Positions 19,523-28,399 of a stretch of 59,443 nt of DNA are shown here, in pieces (the stretch's first letter is position 1; each line of letters starts with the position of its first letter). Source of the stretch: Rhodospirillaceae bacterium (GTDB taxonomy: Bacteria > Pseudomonadota > Alphaproteobacteria > Rhodospirillales > JABJKH01); NCBI GenBank assembly GCA_018660465.1, contig JABJKH010000059.1, positions 1-59,443 on the forward strand, given 5' to 3'. The position numbers and the translations under genes are program-made. Under the pieces are notes generated by a model, which saw only the letters and a program-made list of their open reading frames with translations, had not been told where the DNA came from and searched no databases.

Positions 19523-19828
19523 TTAAGACCCAAGACCGACCACCTGCTTGGGTGAATTTTCCCAATAATCACCGGCGGCAACAAAACAACTCGTGCCGTC
19601 GGGCTGGGTCAGAAGAATTGTGAAGGTTACGTTAGTAGACGCGAAGATTTCAACCATCATACCGGTATTGGCAAGCCCCATGGGAATGGGGCTTTCGGCG
19701 TGTTGAACTTCTAATTCTTTGGTGAATTTCGCGCGATCGAAACAGGTGGTCTGGGCATTTGCCTGTGAGGGCAACGCAGCCGTCGCTAAGAAGAGCCCGA
19801 CGAATAATGTCGTAATTAGTCCTCTCAT
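19523..19828 (-). CDS. Small secreted protein of unknown function
   Basis: 101 aa with a clear signal peptide (MRGLITTLFVGLFLATAALPSQANA); the mature part is about 75 residues. It has two cysteines (TTCFDRAKF and TSCFVAAGDYW), which could form a disulfide in the periplasm. I do not recognise the family. A ribosome site AGGAGCG precedes the ATG. It is monocistronic between a terminator-like hairpin and a 180-nt spacer towards hisN. Confidence 0.7.
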   Translation of the reverse strand: MRGLITTLFVGLFLATAALPSQANAQTTCFDRAKFTKELEVQHAESPIPMGLANTGMMVEIFASTNVTFTILLTQPDGTSCFVAAGDYWENSPKQVVGLGS

Positions 19829-20008
19829 GACGATTCGCTCCTTTTAAATGCTTTTCCACATTATTTTCCCGGCATAGCCAGGATTGCGATTGAAACAGTA
19901 TAAAAGGGAAATGTTGCGACAATTTTGCCGCCAGGTTTCGGAATGTGTCTAAATATGGCTGAAATTTACAGGGAGTTACGGGGTGTTACGGGGTGGAACT
20001 GGAAGAGA

Positions 20009-20809
20009 TTACACCGATAATAAAGCCAAAGCCGCCTGATGTGCAGCCGAATCTCCTGCCGCAAGCACGGTCCCGCCCGAGTTCAAGCCTAAGGGTTCGC
20101 CCCGCCAATTGCTCATAACCCCGCCGGCACCTTGGACAATCGGCACCAGCGCACAATAATCGTAGGGCTGCATGTTTGCTTCGCAGACAATGTCCACATG
20201 GCCATCAGCAACCAGGCCATAGGCGTAGCAGTCTGCGCCATAAACAGAATTACAGACCGACCCCGCCAAACGTTGAAAGGCAACGTCTTCCGCACCCTCA
20301 AACATTTCAGGCGTTGTCGTATAGAGCCATGCGTCGCCTAAGCTCTCGCAACGCCGAGCCCCCGCAACCGCTTCCCCATTCAATGCCGTCGCACTTCCCC
20401 GACACCCCACCCAACGTTCCTTCAAGGCGGGGTTATCCATGATGCCGAGAATTGGCACGCCGTCTTCCAAAAGTGCGATCAGGGTTCCGAATAAGGGTTT
20501 GCCTGTTACAAACGACTTTGTTCCATCGATGGGGTCCAGGACCCAAACATATTTCGCATCGATGCGTTCTTGGCCGTGTTCTTCGCCAAATATGCCATGA
20601 TCCGCAAAGGTTGCCGTAATTTGCGCACGCATAACGGCCTCGGCTTCCCGGTCAGCTGCAGTGACTGGGCTGGTATCAGCCTTCGTATCGATGGGAATGC
20701 GGCTTTTGTAATACGGCATAACCACAGCCGCTGCCGCGTCGGCCATTGATTGCGCAAGCGTAAGCGCATCCTTTAGAAATGCGCCGCCGTCGTCAGAAGG
20801 AATAGACAA
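20009..20809 (-). CDS. hisN: Histidinol-phosphatase, inositol-monophosphatase type
   Basis: 266 aa. IMPase-family metal site motifs are visible: GEEHG (FGEEHGQE), DPIDGTKSFVTG and a distal YDYCALVPIVQGAGG. The sequence resembles the HisN histidinol-phosphatases of Actinobacteria and Alphaproteobacteria more than SuhB. It would dephosphorylate histidinol phosphate in histidine biosynthesis, although no other his gene is in the window. It follows the cytochrome c gene by 2 nt on the same strand. Confidence 0.85.
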   Translation of the reverse strand: MSIPSDDGGAFLKDALTLAQSMADAAAAVVMPYYKSRIPIDTKADTSPVTAADREAEAVMRAQITATFADHGIFGEEHGQERIDAKYVWVLDPIDGTKSFVTGKPLFGTLIALLEDGVPILGIMDNPALKERWVGCRGSATALNGEAVAGARRCESLGDAWLYTTTPEMFEGAEDVAFQRLAGSVCNSVYGADCYAYGLVADGHVDIVCEANMQPYDYCALVPIVQGAGGVMSNWRGEPLGLNSGGTVLAAGDSAAHQAALALLSV

Positions 20810-20811
20810 GC

Positions 20812-21342
20812 TTATGGCAGTGGTTGCGGGCTACCGCTCAACGAGCGAAGGTAGGCCAACAATGCAGCCCGATCCGCTGGGGATTTCACACCCGCGAATG
20901 TCATCTTGGTGCCCTTGGCGAAGGCTTTTGGTTTGGTCAGGAAGGCATCCAAATCTTTATACGACCAATTGCCACCAAGGCCTTTAAGCGCGCCGGAATA
21001 CTTGAATCCAGCTACACTGGCTTTAGCCTTACCAACAACCCCCCAGAGATTTGGGCCGACTTTGTTCTTGCCGCCTTTTTTGGTCGAATGGCACGATTTG
21101 CATTTCTTAAACGCTTTTTTGCCACCATCGGCGCTGGCAGATGCCAATAGGGTCAGCGCGTTGCCACCGGCAGCAGACTTCCCTTTCGCCATGGCTTTCT
21201 TGGGCGCGGCGGCAGCAAATTCACCTGAGGCAACGGCTTTTGCTTCGGGCACCAAATAATTACCGATTGTATTTGCGCCGAACACCAGCCAGCCAAAAAC
21301 CAGTAACGATGCGCCAAACAGTTCCAGAAACGAATATTTCAT
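20812..21342 (-). CDS. Membrane-anchored class I cytochrome c (CycM-like)
   Basis: 176 aa. An uncleaved N-terminal membrane anchor (about residues 8-30) is followed by an Ala/Lys-rich linker (35-75) and a cytochrome c domain. The heme-binding motif is CKSCH (81-85) and the axial Met is at about 147 (GTKMTFAG), with VGPNLWGVVG between. It would carry electrons to a terminal oxidase at the periplasmic face. Its place divergent to kdsB and near pheA matches the cycM neighbourhood of other alphaproteobacteria (from memory). Confidence 0.9.
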   Translation of the reverse strand: MKYSFLELFGASLLVFGWLVFGANTIGNYLVPEAKAVASGEFAAAAPKKAMAKGKSAAGGNALTLLASASADGGKKAFKKCKSCHSTKKGGKNKVGPNLWGVVGKAKASVAGFKYSGALKGLGGNWSYKDLDAFLTKPKAFAKGTKMTFAGVKSPADRAALLAYLRSLSGSPQPLP

Positions 21343-21539
21343 CAGCCTATTCCCCTTAACGTCGCCCTTTTAAACGGCACCGTACCGCCAACCTTCGAGA
21401 TTTTGCCTGAAGCAGGCCCAAGGTTCAATGCTGTTATCTAAAATGGATTTCCCCATACCATCAAAAATGGATTTTCCCACTCTGGCCTTGAGGTATAAGG
21501 TGCCATCTATGTTTTCGTGATTTTAAGGTACTTGAGACG

Positions 21540-22289
21540 ATGAGCATACCAAAAAATCCTCTGATACTGGTTCCAGCCCGCATGGCATCAACGCGGCTGC
21601 CCGGCAAACCGTTGGCCGATATTCACGGTGAGCCGATGATCGTTCATGTTTGGCGACGTGCAATGGAAGCGGATCTTGGCCCCGTGGTGGTGGCTGTTTC
21701 AGAACTGGAGGTTGCCGATGCGGTTCAGGGCGCTGGCGGCACAGCTGTTATGACTAGGCCCGATCACGAATCGGGTTCTGACCGTGTGTTCGAAGCCTTG
21801 CAATCAGTCGATCCGGACGGAAAGCACGATGCAGTGATCAACGTGCAGGGCGATTTACCGACCATTTCCCCGGACGTCATAAAAGCAGCCGTGCCGCCGT
21901 TCGGAGATTCGGAGGTCGATATCACGACGTTGATCTGCGAAATTACCGAAGACTCCGAGAAAACCAATCCTAATGTGGTCAAAGCCGTTGTTGGTTTATC
22001 ACCGGGCAATAACTTTGGCCGGGCGCTTTATTTCAGCCGCCAGACGGTCCCCAGCGGCGACGGACCGCTGTACCATCACATCGGACTTTATGGTTTTAGG
22101 CGTGAGGTGTTGACCCGGTTTGTCAGCTTATCGCCCGGAGTATTGGAACGCCGTGAACGGCTCGAACAGCTGCGTGCTTTGGAAAACGGTATGCGCATTG
22201 ATGCCGCCCTCGTTGACACGGTTCCCCTAGGTGTCGATACTCCCGCCGATTTGGAACGGGCGAGAACGATGCTCGCAAAAACGGAATAA
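21540..22289 (+). CDS. kdsB: 3-deoxy-manno-octulosonate cytidylyltransferase KdsB
   Basis: 249 aa. The nucleotide-binding N-terminus [19 protein letters not shown] and the segments INVQGDLP and [12 protein letters not shown] are diagnostic. It activates Kdo with CTP for lipopolysaccharide core synthesis, showing a Gram-negative envelope with Kdo. pheA follows after 4 nt. The 197-bp region before it contains two near copies of an ATGGATTTTCCCA-like 13-mer. Confidence 0.95.
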   Translation: MSIPKNPLILVPARMASTRLPGKPLADIHGEPMIVHVWRRAMEADLGPVVVAVSELEVADAVQGAGGTAVMTRPDHESGSDRVFEALQSVDPDGKHDAVINVQGDLPTISPDVIKAAVPPFGDSEVDITTLICEITEDSEKTNPNVVKAVVGLSPGNNFGRALYFSRQTVPSGDGPLYHHIGLYGFRREVLTRFVSLSPGVLERRERLEQLRALENGMRIDAALVDTVPLGVDTPADLERARTMLAKTE

Positions 22290-22293
22290 GATA

Positions 22294-23160
22294 ATGAACG
22301 CGGCAAACACCATCGCCTTCCAAGGCGAACCAGGCGCTTATTCGCACCTTGCGTGCCGGAATGTTTATCCGGACATGGAGCCTTTGCCGTGCCGAACTTT
22401 TGATGACGCCTTCGCGGCAATTCGAGATGGCAAAGCCGGGCTCGGCATGATTCCGATTGAAAACTCGGTCGCTGGGCGTGTCGCGGATATCCACCATTTG
22501 TTGCCAGACTCTGGTCTGCACATCATTGGGGAAACCTTTCAACGGGTGAACCACCACCTGCTCGGCCTGCCTGATGCAGATATCGCGGGACTGACCCATG
22601 TCCACAGCCATGTTCACGCACTTAATCAATGTCGAAACTTGATTAAGGGATTAGGGGTTACGCCAGTTGTTCACGTCGACACAGCTGGTGCTGCAAATGA
22701 AATTGCGGGCAAGGGCGATAAAAGCCAAGCCGTGATTGCCTCTGAGCTTGCCGGGGACATCAATGGTCTTAAATCGCTCAGAGCCAACATTGAAGATGCG
22801 GAACACAATACAACCCGCTTTATTATTATGGCCCGCGATGCAGAATTTCCCAGCCCTGATACGAAGCCTTTGATGACCACCTTCGTCTTTCACGTGCGCA
22901 ACGTTCCGGCAGCACTCTATAAAGCCATGGGTGGATTTGCGACCAATGGCGTCAATATGACCAAACTGGAAAGCTATCTGATCGGTGGCCACTTTAGTGC
23001 TGCGCAATTCTATGCGGATGTCGAAGGCCACCCTGAGCACAGGAATGTTCGATTGGCGTTGGAAGAACTTAGCTTCTTCACCAAGGAAGTAAAAATTCTG
23101 GGCGTCTACCCCGCCGACCCGTTCCGCCAAGAAAACGGCATTTCTGAAGAAGACGATTAA
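22294..23160 (+). CDS. pheA: Prephenate dehydratase PheA
   Basis: 288 aa from the ATG at 22294, 4 nt after kdsB. It is a monofunctional prephenate dehydratase: FQGEPGAYSHLA at the start, IPIENSVAGRV, and the catalytic TRF motif in NTTRFIIM. It ends in an ACT regulatory domain (about residues 195-275) with KLESYL, the ESRP-like allosteric position. It converts prephenate to phenylpyruvate and is expected to be inhibited by phenylalanine. There is no chorismate mutase domain. Confidence 0.95.
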   Translation: MNAANTIAFQGEPGAYSHLACRNVYPDMEPLPCRTFDDAFAAIRDGKAGLGMIPIENSVAGRVADIHHLLPDSGLHIIGETFQRVNHHLLGLPDADIAGLTHVHSHVHALNQCRNLIKGLGVTPVVHVDTAGAANEIAGKGDKSQAVIASELAGDINGLKSLRANIEDAEHNTTRFIIMARDAEFPSPDTKPLMTTFVFHVRNVPAALYKAMGGFATNGVNMTKLESYLIGGHFSAAQFYADVEGHPEHRNVRLALEELSFFTKEVKILGVYPADPFRQENGISEEDD

Positions 23161-23168
23161 GTGTCGTT

Positions 23169-24095
23169 TTAAACTGGCAGCGTCCCGGCGATCCAATCAT
23201 CGATGAGAATTCGGGCGATGGAGTCTGTCCGCGCCAACCTGCGTCCGGCAGCATCGAAGTCGCGAAGTTCCTCGCGGGTGAACCAGCGCCCGTCTTCCAG
23301 TTCTTCTTCTTCAAGTGTGATCTCGTCGGTGGTTGCGCGAGCTGTAAATCCAACCATTAGAGACGCCGGAAACGGCCACGGTTGAGACCCCTGGTATTTC
23401 ACGTCGGCAACATAAAGGCCTGATTCTTCATAGACTTCACGGATCACCGCCTCTTCCAAACTCTCACCCGGATCAACAAACCCCGCCAGAATGGAATAGA
23501 TGCCTTTCGGGAAATTCGGCTTATGCGCCATGATCACCGAATCTTTGCCATCGCGCACCCGGTGCACCAGCATAATCACAGCCGGGTCGGTGCGCGGAAA
23601 ATGTTCGCGGGCACAATCCGGGTTCAGGCATTGGCGCATATGCCCGCCGTGTAGGCTCTCGGTTTCAGAACCACAATCACCGCAATAGCGCTGACGCTTG
23701 TGCCAAAAGGAAATTCCCCGGGCATAGGCTAATAGGGTCGCCTGATGACGTTCCATGGTTGGGCCAACTTGGCGTAGATCAACGAAGATGCTCGGCCCGC
23801 TTAAATCAACCAGGGCTTCTTCCTCGTGGTGGGATAAATCTGCGGCGACATAAGCGATGCCATCGTTCACACCCAGCAACACCACTTGACCCGCACGCTC
23901 CAGCACATCGCGGGCTTCCGCTCCCGTCGCCATAACGGCTTCGGCCTCTTCACCAACAATTAAATTCTTTTCACGCCACACCGGCAGAACGCGGGTTTCT
24001 GCGTGGTCGAGCTGTTCGGCAACCCAATCCTTATTGCGCCGTTCAGTGGTCACCCGGTTAAGGATTCCACCCATGTAATGAAGTCTATTTTGCAT
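23169..24095 (-). CDS. nudC: NADH pyrophosphatase NudC-type Nudix hydrolase
   Basis: 308 aa from the ATG at 24095 (MQNRLHYMGG); another ATG lies seven codons in. A zinc ribbon (CGDCGSETE...CLNPDC) sits just before the Nudix box GFVDPGESLEEAVIREVYEESG-type motif, followed by the SQPWPFP signature of the NADH-pyrophosphatase subgroup. It hydrolyses NAD(H) to NMN(H) and AMP and may de-cap NAD-capped RNA. It converges with pheA with an 8-nt gap. Confidence 0.92.
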   Translation of the reverse strand: MQNRLHYMGGILNRVTTERRNKDWVAEQLDHAETRVLPVWREKNLIVGEEAEAVMATGAEARDVLERAGQVVLLGVNDGIAYVAADLSHHEEEALVDLSGPSIFVDLRQVGPTMERHQATLLAYARGISFWHKRQRYCGDCGSETESLHGGHMRQCLNPDCAREHFPRTDPAVIMLVHRVRDGKDSVIMAHKPNFPKGIYSILAGFVDPGESLEEAVIREVYEESGLYVADVKYQGSQPWPFPASLMVGFTARATTDEITLEEEELEDGRWFTREELRDFDAAGRRLARTDSIARILIDDWIAGTLPV

Positions 24096-24350
24096 GCCGG
24101 GGAACCTGACATAGCGGACCCGATCAAGCAAGCGAGTCAGCTGGACCAGGCTCCAAAAATATATGGGTATAACTTCTACGGTTGCTATCAACGCGCTAAG
24201 CCACCTGTCCACAAGAAACTGTGGAAATGTGCACAGTAATCTGCTTTGTGCAGCGGCCTGACATTGCTAGGTTCCGATCAAATATTCGTCCTGGTTACTG
24301 GGTGCCGGACCTAACGCGTGTCACTAAACGCATAATGGGGGATCCGCCAC

Positions 24351-25058
24351 TTGAGGATCTTGCGGCATTCAAAGCTAATCGTTGTTACCTTGGTTGTTGC
24401 TGCCGGTTGCGGCACGGACGAGAGTACCTTGGAATTTGCTTCCAAATTCCCCCTGTTACAGGGCATGATCCCGGCGTGTTCTACGGATGCAAAAAAGCAC
24501 CTGAAGCGGGTTAAATGGAAAGACGCCCGAACCATTGATGTTCGTATCCGCCAAGGCGAATTCTCGCCAATGATAATCGGCCTAACCAAGGACAAACCTT
24601 ACATCTTACGCATCCAAAATGCCGACGACAAAAGCCGAAATTTTAAGGCTGGTGAGTTCTTTCGCTCGGTCGCACTTTCACGTGTGGCCATCAATGGTAA
24701 AGCAAAACGGCTGGACTGCATCACCGGGGTTACCGTGAAACCGCACCAAGTCGCTGAACTGGAACTGGTGGCCATCCGTGACGGGCGCTATGAATTTGAA
24801 GATAACTTTCTTTCTTTTTTCTACGGCACGGCGGGCGTCATCCACGTCAATTTGCCCTTAAAGCCGCTTATACAGAAAGCCAAATTCCCGATAAATCCAG
24901 TTGATTTTGAGCCCCAGGAAGTTCCGGCCGCTAAAGCTGCTCCGACCCCGCCACCGGCAGTGCCGACCACACCAGTTACACCAGCTTTGCCTCCGCTTTT
25001 TGAACTCCCATCGCAAGACACGACTTCCTCCCTGAAACTACCGCCGGGGCCGTCATAG
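24351..25058 (+). CDS. Predicted lipoprotein with cupredoxin-like domain
   Basis: 235 aa. A signal sequence ends in lipobox VAAGC (Cys20). Residues about 55-170 look like a cupredoxin-type beta barrel (PMIIGLTKDKPYILRIQNAD, FKAGEFFRSVAL, VAELELVAIRDGRYEF), though the usual copper ligands are not obvious and Cys116 or nearby could be involved. The last 50 residues are Pro/Ala/Thr-rich and probably disordered. The fold call is based on pattern only. The start follows a 255-bp spacer that holds its promoter. Confidence 0.65.
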   Translation: MRILRHSKLIVVTLVVAAGCGTDESTLEFASKFPLLQGMIPACSTDAKKHLKRVKWKDARTIDVRIRQGEFSPMIIGLTKDKPYILRIQNADDKSRNFKAGEFFRSVALSRVAINGKAKRLDCITGVTVKPHQVAELELVAIRDGRYEFEDNFLSFFYGTAGVIHVNLPLKPLIQKAKFPINPVDFEPQEVPAAKAAPTPPPAVPTTPVTPALPPLFELPSQDTTSSLKLPPGPS

Positions 25059-25144
25059 TATATGACGAATTTTATTGGCGAACCCCGGCGGAATTTTGTC
25101 TTCGGTCTTGCACCCACTCCCCCCTGATCTGCTATAGTCCCTGC

Positions 25145-25241
25145 GGGAGATCGGCGGCGGACAGGCTTCTCGCCAACCCGGTCAGGTCCGGAAGGAAGCA
25201 GCCGTAACGAGTTTCGGCCTGGGTCGTTTGTCCGGTCTCCC
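25145..25241 (+). ncRNA. ffs: Signal recognition particle RNA (4.5S, small bacterial type)
   Basis: The highly conserved domain IV core GTCAGGTCCGGAAGGAAGCA (25181-25200), continuing into GCC, contains the GGAA tetraloop and the symmetric/asymmetric internal loops bound by Ffh. The outer stem closes with GGGAGA (25145-25150) against TCTCCC (25236-25241), giving a 97-nt hairpin, the usual size in proteobacteria. It directs membrane and secretory proteins to the translocon together with Ffh. dnaX starts 49 nt downstream, a common arrangement. Confidence 0.95.
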
Positions 25242-25290
25242 ACCTAATCATTGCACACCCCACTGTAAATATTTGGGCTAATGGCGCGTC

Positions 25291-27018
25291 ATGACCGAGC
25301 AAGAAAACACTGAAGACGCCCCCTACCAGGTCCTGGCTCGCAAATATCGACCGACAGATTTCTCTGGCCTGATTGGCCAGGAAACCCTGGTCCAAACCCT
25401 CAGCAACGCGATCAAACAGAGCCGCCTTGCGCATGCGTTCGTGCTGACCGGCGTGCGCGGCATCGGTAAAACCACAACTGCCCGCATCATCGCCCGCGCC
25501 TTGAATTGTGATGGCGAAGGTCGCGATGGCCCGACAGTCGATCCCTGTGGCGTGTGCGAACAATGCCAAGCCATCAACCAAGACCGGCACATGGATGTGC
25601 TGGAAATGGACGCCGCCAGCCGCACCGGCGTTGACGACATCCGCGAACTGATTGAGGGCGTGCGCTACAAACCAACCTCGGCGCGCTACAAGGTCTATAT
25701 CATTGACGAAGTTCACATGCTGTCCAGGAACGCTTTTAATGCGTTATTGAAGACCCTGGAAGAACCCCCGGAGCACGTAAAATTTATTTTTGCCACGACA
25801 GAGATCGGCAAAATCCCGGTGACTGTTTTATCCAGGTGCCAGCGCTTCGATCTTCGGCGCATCGATATGGATCAGTTGTCTGCGCATTTTAAATCGATCA
25901 TCACCCAGGAAGGTGCCGCCCTGTCGGATGAGGCCGTGCATCTGATCTCCCGCGCTGCCGATGGATCTGTCCGGGACGGCTTGAGCCTGCTCGACCAAGC
26001 CATCGCCCACAATGCTGATGGAGAGATTACCGCCGACCACATTCGCGACATGTTGGGCCTCGCCGACCGCAGCCAGACCTTTGAGCTGATTGAAGCGGTG
26101 ATGAAGGGCGAGATTGCGGAAGCCCTGGAAATGATGGGAGCACTTTATGTCGCCGGGGCCGACCCGGCGGTCCTGCTGGAAGACATGTTGGAAATCACTC
26201 ACTGGGTCACGCGCATCAAGATCGTGCCCGGTGTTGCGGACGAACCGGGTGTTCCCGAAATCGAAAGGGTCCAAGGCAAGATCATGGCCGAAGGCCTCAG
26301 CATGGCCGCCCTGTCCCGTGCCTGGCAGATGCTGATGAAGGGCTTGGGAGAAGTCCGCATGGCCCCCCGCCCAGAACAAGCCGCCGAAATGGTGCTGGTG
26401 CGCCTCGCCTATGCCGCTGATTTGCCGACCCCAGCAGACGCGATTAAGGCGATTAAGGAAGGGTCGCTTGGAAATTCTGGGGGGAGCGCACCTGCACCGG
26501 CGGCACCTTCTTCTCCGGCACCTCAAACATCGGCCATTGCCACCTCACCCCCCTCAAACGATCAACCAGGTGCAGCACTTGCGACGGCAGCGCCTGAAAC
26601 CGTTATGGAGGTTGCCCCGCAAGTTGAGCCTGAGCCCGATGCCCGGCCTAATCCGCAATCCTTCTTGGATGTGGTCGCCCTGGCCGACGCGGAAAAAGAG
26701 GCCATCCTGCACGCCAACCTCATCAACAACGTGCATCTGGTGAGCTTTGAGAAAGGCCGGATTGAAATTCGCCCGACTGATCACGCACCACCGGAACTCT
26801 CAGGCCAACTCAGAGAATTCCTGACCAACACCACCGGCGAGCGCTGGGCCGTCACCGTCTCTAACCAACCGGGAGAGCCCACTCTACAACAAAACGTCAA
26901 CGAAGCCGTCGCCAAAACAAAAGCAGAAGCCCGCGAGCATCCGCTGGTGAAGGAAATTTTAGAGACCTTTCCAGGGGCGACGATTGATGAGGTGAGAGAG
27001 ACTAAGCCTAAGAAGTAG
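25291..27018 (+). CDS. dnaX: DNA polymerase III subunits gamma/tau
   Basis: 575 aa clamp-loader ATPase. Walker A is GVRGIGKTTTAR, the zinc-binding module is CGVCEQCQAI, Walker B is YIIDEVHML and the sensor region is FATTEIGKIPVTVLSRCQRF. After domain III (to about residue 370) comes a Pro/Ala/Ser-rich linker (390-450) and a C-terminal tau-type domain. No obvious slippery A-tract for a programmed gamma frameshift was seen. It loads the beta clamp during replication. Confidence 0.95.
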   Translation: MTEQENTEDAPYQVLARKYRPTDFSGLIGQETLVQTLSNAIKQSRLAHAFVLTGVRGIGKTTTARIIARALNCDGEGRDGPTVDPCGVCEQCQAINQDRHMDVLEMDAASRTGVDDIRELIEGVRYKPTSARYKVYIIDEVHMLSRNAFNALLKTLEEPPEHVKFIFATTEIGKIPVTVLSRCQRFDLRRIDMDQLSAHFKSIITQEGAALSDEAVHLISRAADGSVRDGLSLLDQAIAHNADGEITADHIRDMLGLADRSQTFELIEAVMKGEIAEALEMMGALYVAGADPAVLLEDMLEITHWVTRIKIVPGVADEPGVPEIERVQGKIMAEGLSMAALSRAWQMLMKGLGEVRMAPRPEQAAEMVLVRLAYAADLPTPADAIKAIKEGSLGNSGGSAPAPAAPSSPAPQTSAIATSPPSNDQPGAALATAAPETVMEVAPQVEPEPDARPNPQSFLDVVALADAEKEAILHANLINNVHLVSFEKGRIEIRPTDHAPPELSGQLREFLTNTTGERWAVTVSNQPGEPTLQQNVNEAVAKTKAEAREHPLVKEILETFPGATIDEVRETKPKK

Positions 27019-27036
27019 AGTTGGACTTTAACTCCA

Positions 27037-27145
27037 CGTCCTTCGAGACGGCTGCTTCGCAGCCTCCTCAGGATGAGGATTTTCTTTTAATTCAATAATA
27101 GACCTCATCCTGAGGAGCGCTCATTTAAGCGCGTCTCGAAGGACG
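27037..27145. repeat. Long palindromic intergenic repeat element
   Basis: Two arms, 27037-27078 and 27103-27145, are inverted copies: CGTCCTTCGAGACG ... CCTCAGGATGAGG against CCTCATCCTGAGG ... CGTCTCGAAGGACG. Each arm contains its own small hairpin (GGCTGCTTCGCAGCC; GCGCTCATTTAAGCGC). This looks like a widespread REP/BIME-like palindromic element of alphaproteobacteria. It sits between the convergent dnaX and exonuclease genes and could also act as a bidirectional terminator. Confidence 0.8.
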
Positions 27146-27158
27146 CTGAGTAAAGCAC

Positions 27159-27989
27159 CTAAACCGTAAACTCATTCCCACAAGATTCCCCCCAGGCCGT
27201 CAAAAACTCCCCTCTATTGGGCTGTTCGTCTTTAGTCGTCTCAATCAACGTAATCACATCGGCAATGCAGCGGTTGTAGGATTCTGGGCTTAATGTCCCC
27301 GTGTGCATTTGGTGGCGGAGGTAGACGAGATAGGTGTTTAGGACATCTGTTTCGCAATAATCACGCACCTCTTGCACGCGGCCTTCGTCGATCATGCCGG
27401 CAACTTTAGAGCCGTCGACGCCGAATTTTCCCGGGAAGCCCATGACTGCGCAGACTTCGTTGAGTTTACAGCGCGCCGACGCACCATAATCGGACAGGAC
27501 TTCTAATAGGTCGCAATGCCAGTCCGATGAATAGCGGCTGGTGTAGCTGTTCCATTTATCGCCGGAATTATGCAGGAATTTTGAAGGGATCCCATATGCC
27601 ATGGCGCGGTATTTCAGCACCGGCAGATCAAACGTGCGACCGTTATAGCTGACCAAGCGAGGTTTGAGGCGTTCGAAATATGAGAAAAATCCCTGCACCA
27701 GTTTTTCTTCCGAATAATCCGCTTCGCCGCCGGACCGAAGCTCGCGCAAGAGATACGTCTCGCCATCGCCCTCCCGATCAATTTCGGCTTCCAAAAAACT
27801 GATCGCCACGACTTTATGGAAGGGCTGACGCGGAAAGGCATTTTTACCGCCGGTAATTTCCAGGTGATAGCGGTTCAACTCTTCGCGCCGGGCAGCGATG
27901 TCGGGATCGTCGAACCCGGTCAGGTTTGGCACCGCGTCGGTGTCCGGCACGGTTTCGATATCGAAGACAAAAAGGCTCTGGTGTTGCAT
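27159..27989 (-). CDS. Predicted 3'-5' exonuclease (PolB exonuclease-domain-like)
   Basis: 276 aa from the ATG at 27989 (MQHQSLFVFDIETVPD); the long frame further upstream is antisense to ybaB. DEDD-type exonuclease motifs are FDIETVPD (ExoI), VSYNGRTFDLPVLKYRA (ExoII) and a terminal YCETDVLNTYLVYLR (ExoIII, D-Y type). It matches the stand-alone 3'-5' exonucleases related to the B-family polymerase proofreading domain. It is inserted in reverse orientation between dnaX and ybaB-recR. Confidence 0.88.
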   Translation of the reverse strand: MQHQSLFVFDIETVPDTDAVPNLTGFDDPDIAARREELNRYHLEITGGKNAFPRQPFHKVVAISFLEAEIDREGDGETYLLRELRSGGEADYSEEKLVQGFFSYFERLKPRLVSYNGRTFDLPVLKYRAMAYGIPSKFLHNSGDKWNSYTSRYSSDWHCDLLEVLSDYGASARCKLNEVCAVMGFPGKFGVDGSKVAGMIDEGRVQEVRDYCETDVLNTYLVYLRHQMHTGTLSPESYNRCIADVITLIETTKDEQPNRGEFLTAWGESCGNEFTV

Positions 27990-28068
27990 GGCGTCTCTCC
28001 CCGTGCCAGTTATACACACGATACAACCATGCGTCACAACACCAAGCACAACAAACAAGGAAGCGCCC

Positions 28069-28389
28069 ATGAAAAATCTTGGAGCGATGATGAAACAAGC
28101 CCAGCAAATGCAGTCCAAGATGGCTGAAATGCAGGAGCAATTGGCAGCAACAGAAATGACGGGTTCGTCCGGCGCTGGTATGGTTTCGGTGACATTGAAT
28201 GGCAAAGCGGAGGCCCGCGCGGTGAAGATCGACAGGGCCGCAATGGGCGACGACAACGAAATGCTGGAAGACCTGATTGTTGCCGCAATCAACGATGCAA
28301 AAGCCAAAGTCGATGCCCACGCCAAGGAAAAAATGTCGGAGCTAACCGGCGGCATCGAACTTCCTCCTGGCATGCAACTGCCTTTCTGA
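28069..28389 (+). CDS. ybaB: YbaB/EbfC-family nucleoid-associated protein
   Basis: 106 aa from the ATG at 28069 ([18 protein letters not shown]). The Met/Gln-rich first helix and the [28 protein letters not shown] segment are the family hallmarks. It forms dimers that bind DNA. The usual dnaX-ybaB-recR order is kept except for the reversed exonuclease gene in between. recR begins 10 nt downstream. Confidence 0.93.
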   Translation: MKNLGAMMKQAQQMQSKMAEMQEQLAATEMTGSSGAGMVSVTLNGKAEARAVKIDRAAMGDDNEMLEDLIVAAINDAKAKVDAHAKEKMSELTGGIELPPGMQLPF

Positions 28390-28399
28390 GTCGGTACCT

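Noticed and set aside
24221-24514. 97-codon frame before the cupredoxin-like lipoprotein
   Set aside because: Overlaps the lipoprotein start in another frame and has no coherent features.
25132-25716. 194-codon minus-strand frame across the SRP RNA and dnaX start
   Set aside because: Overlaps the structured SRP RNA and conserved dnaX; a shadow.
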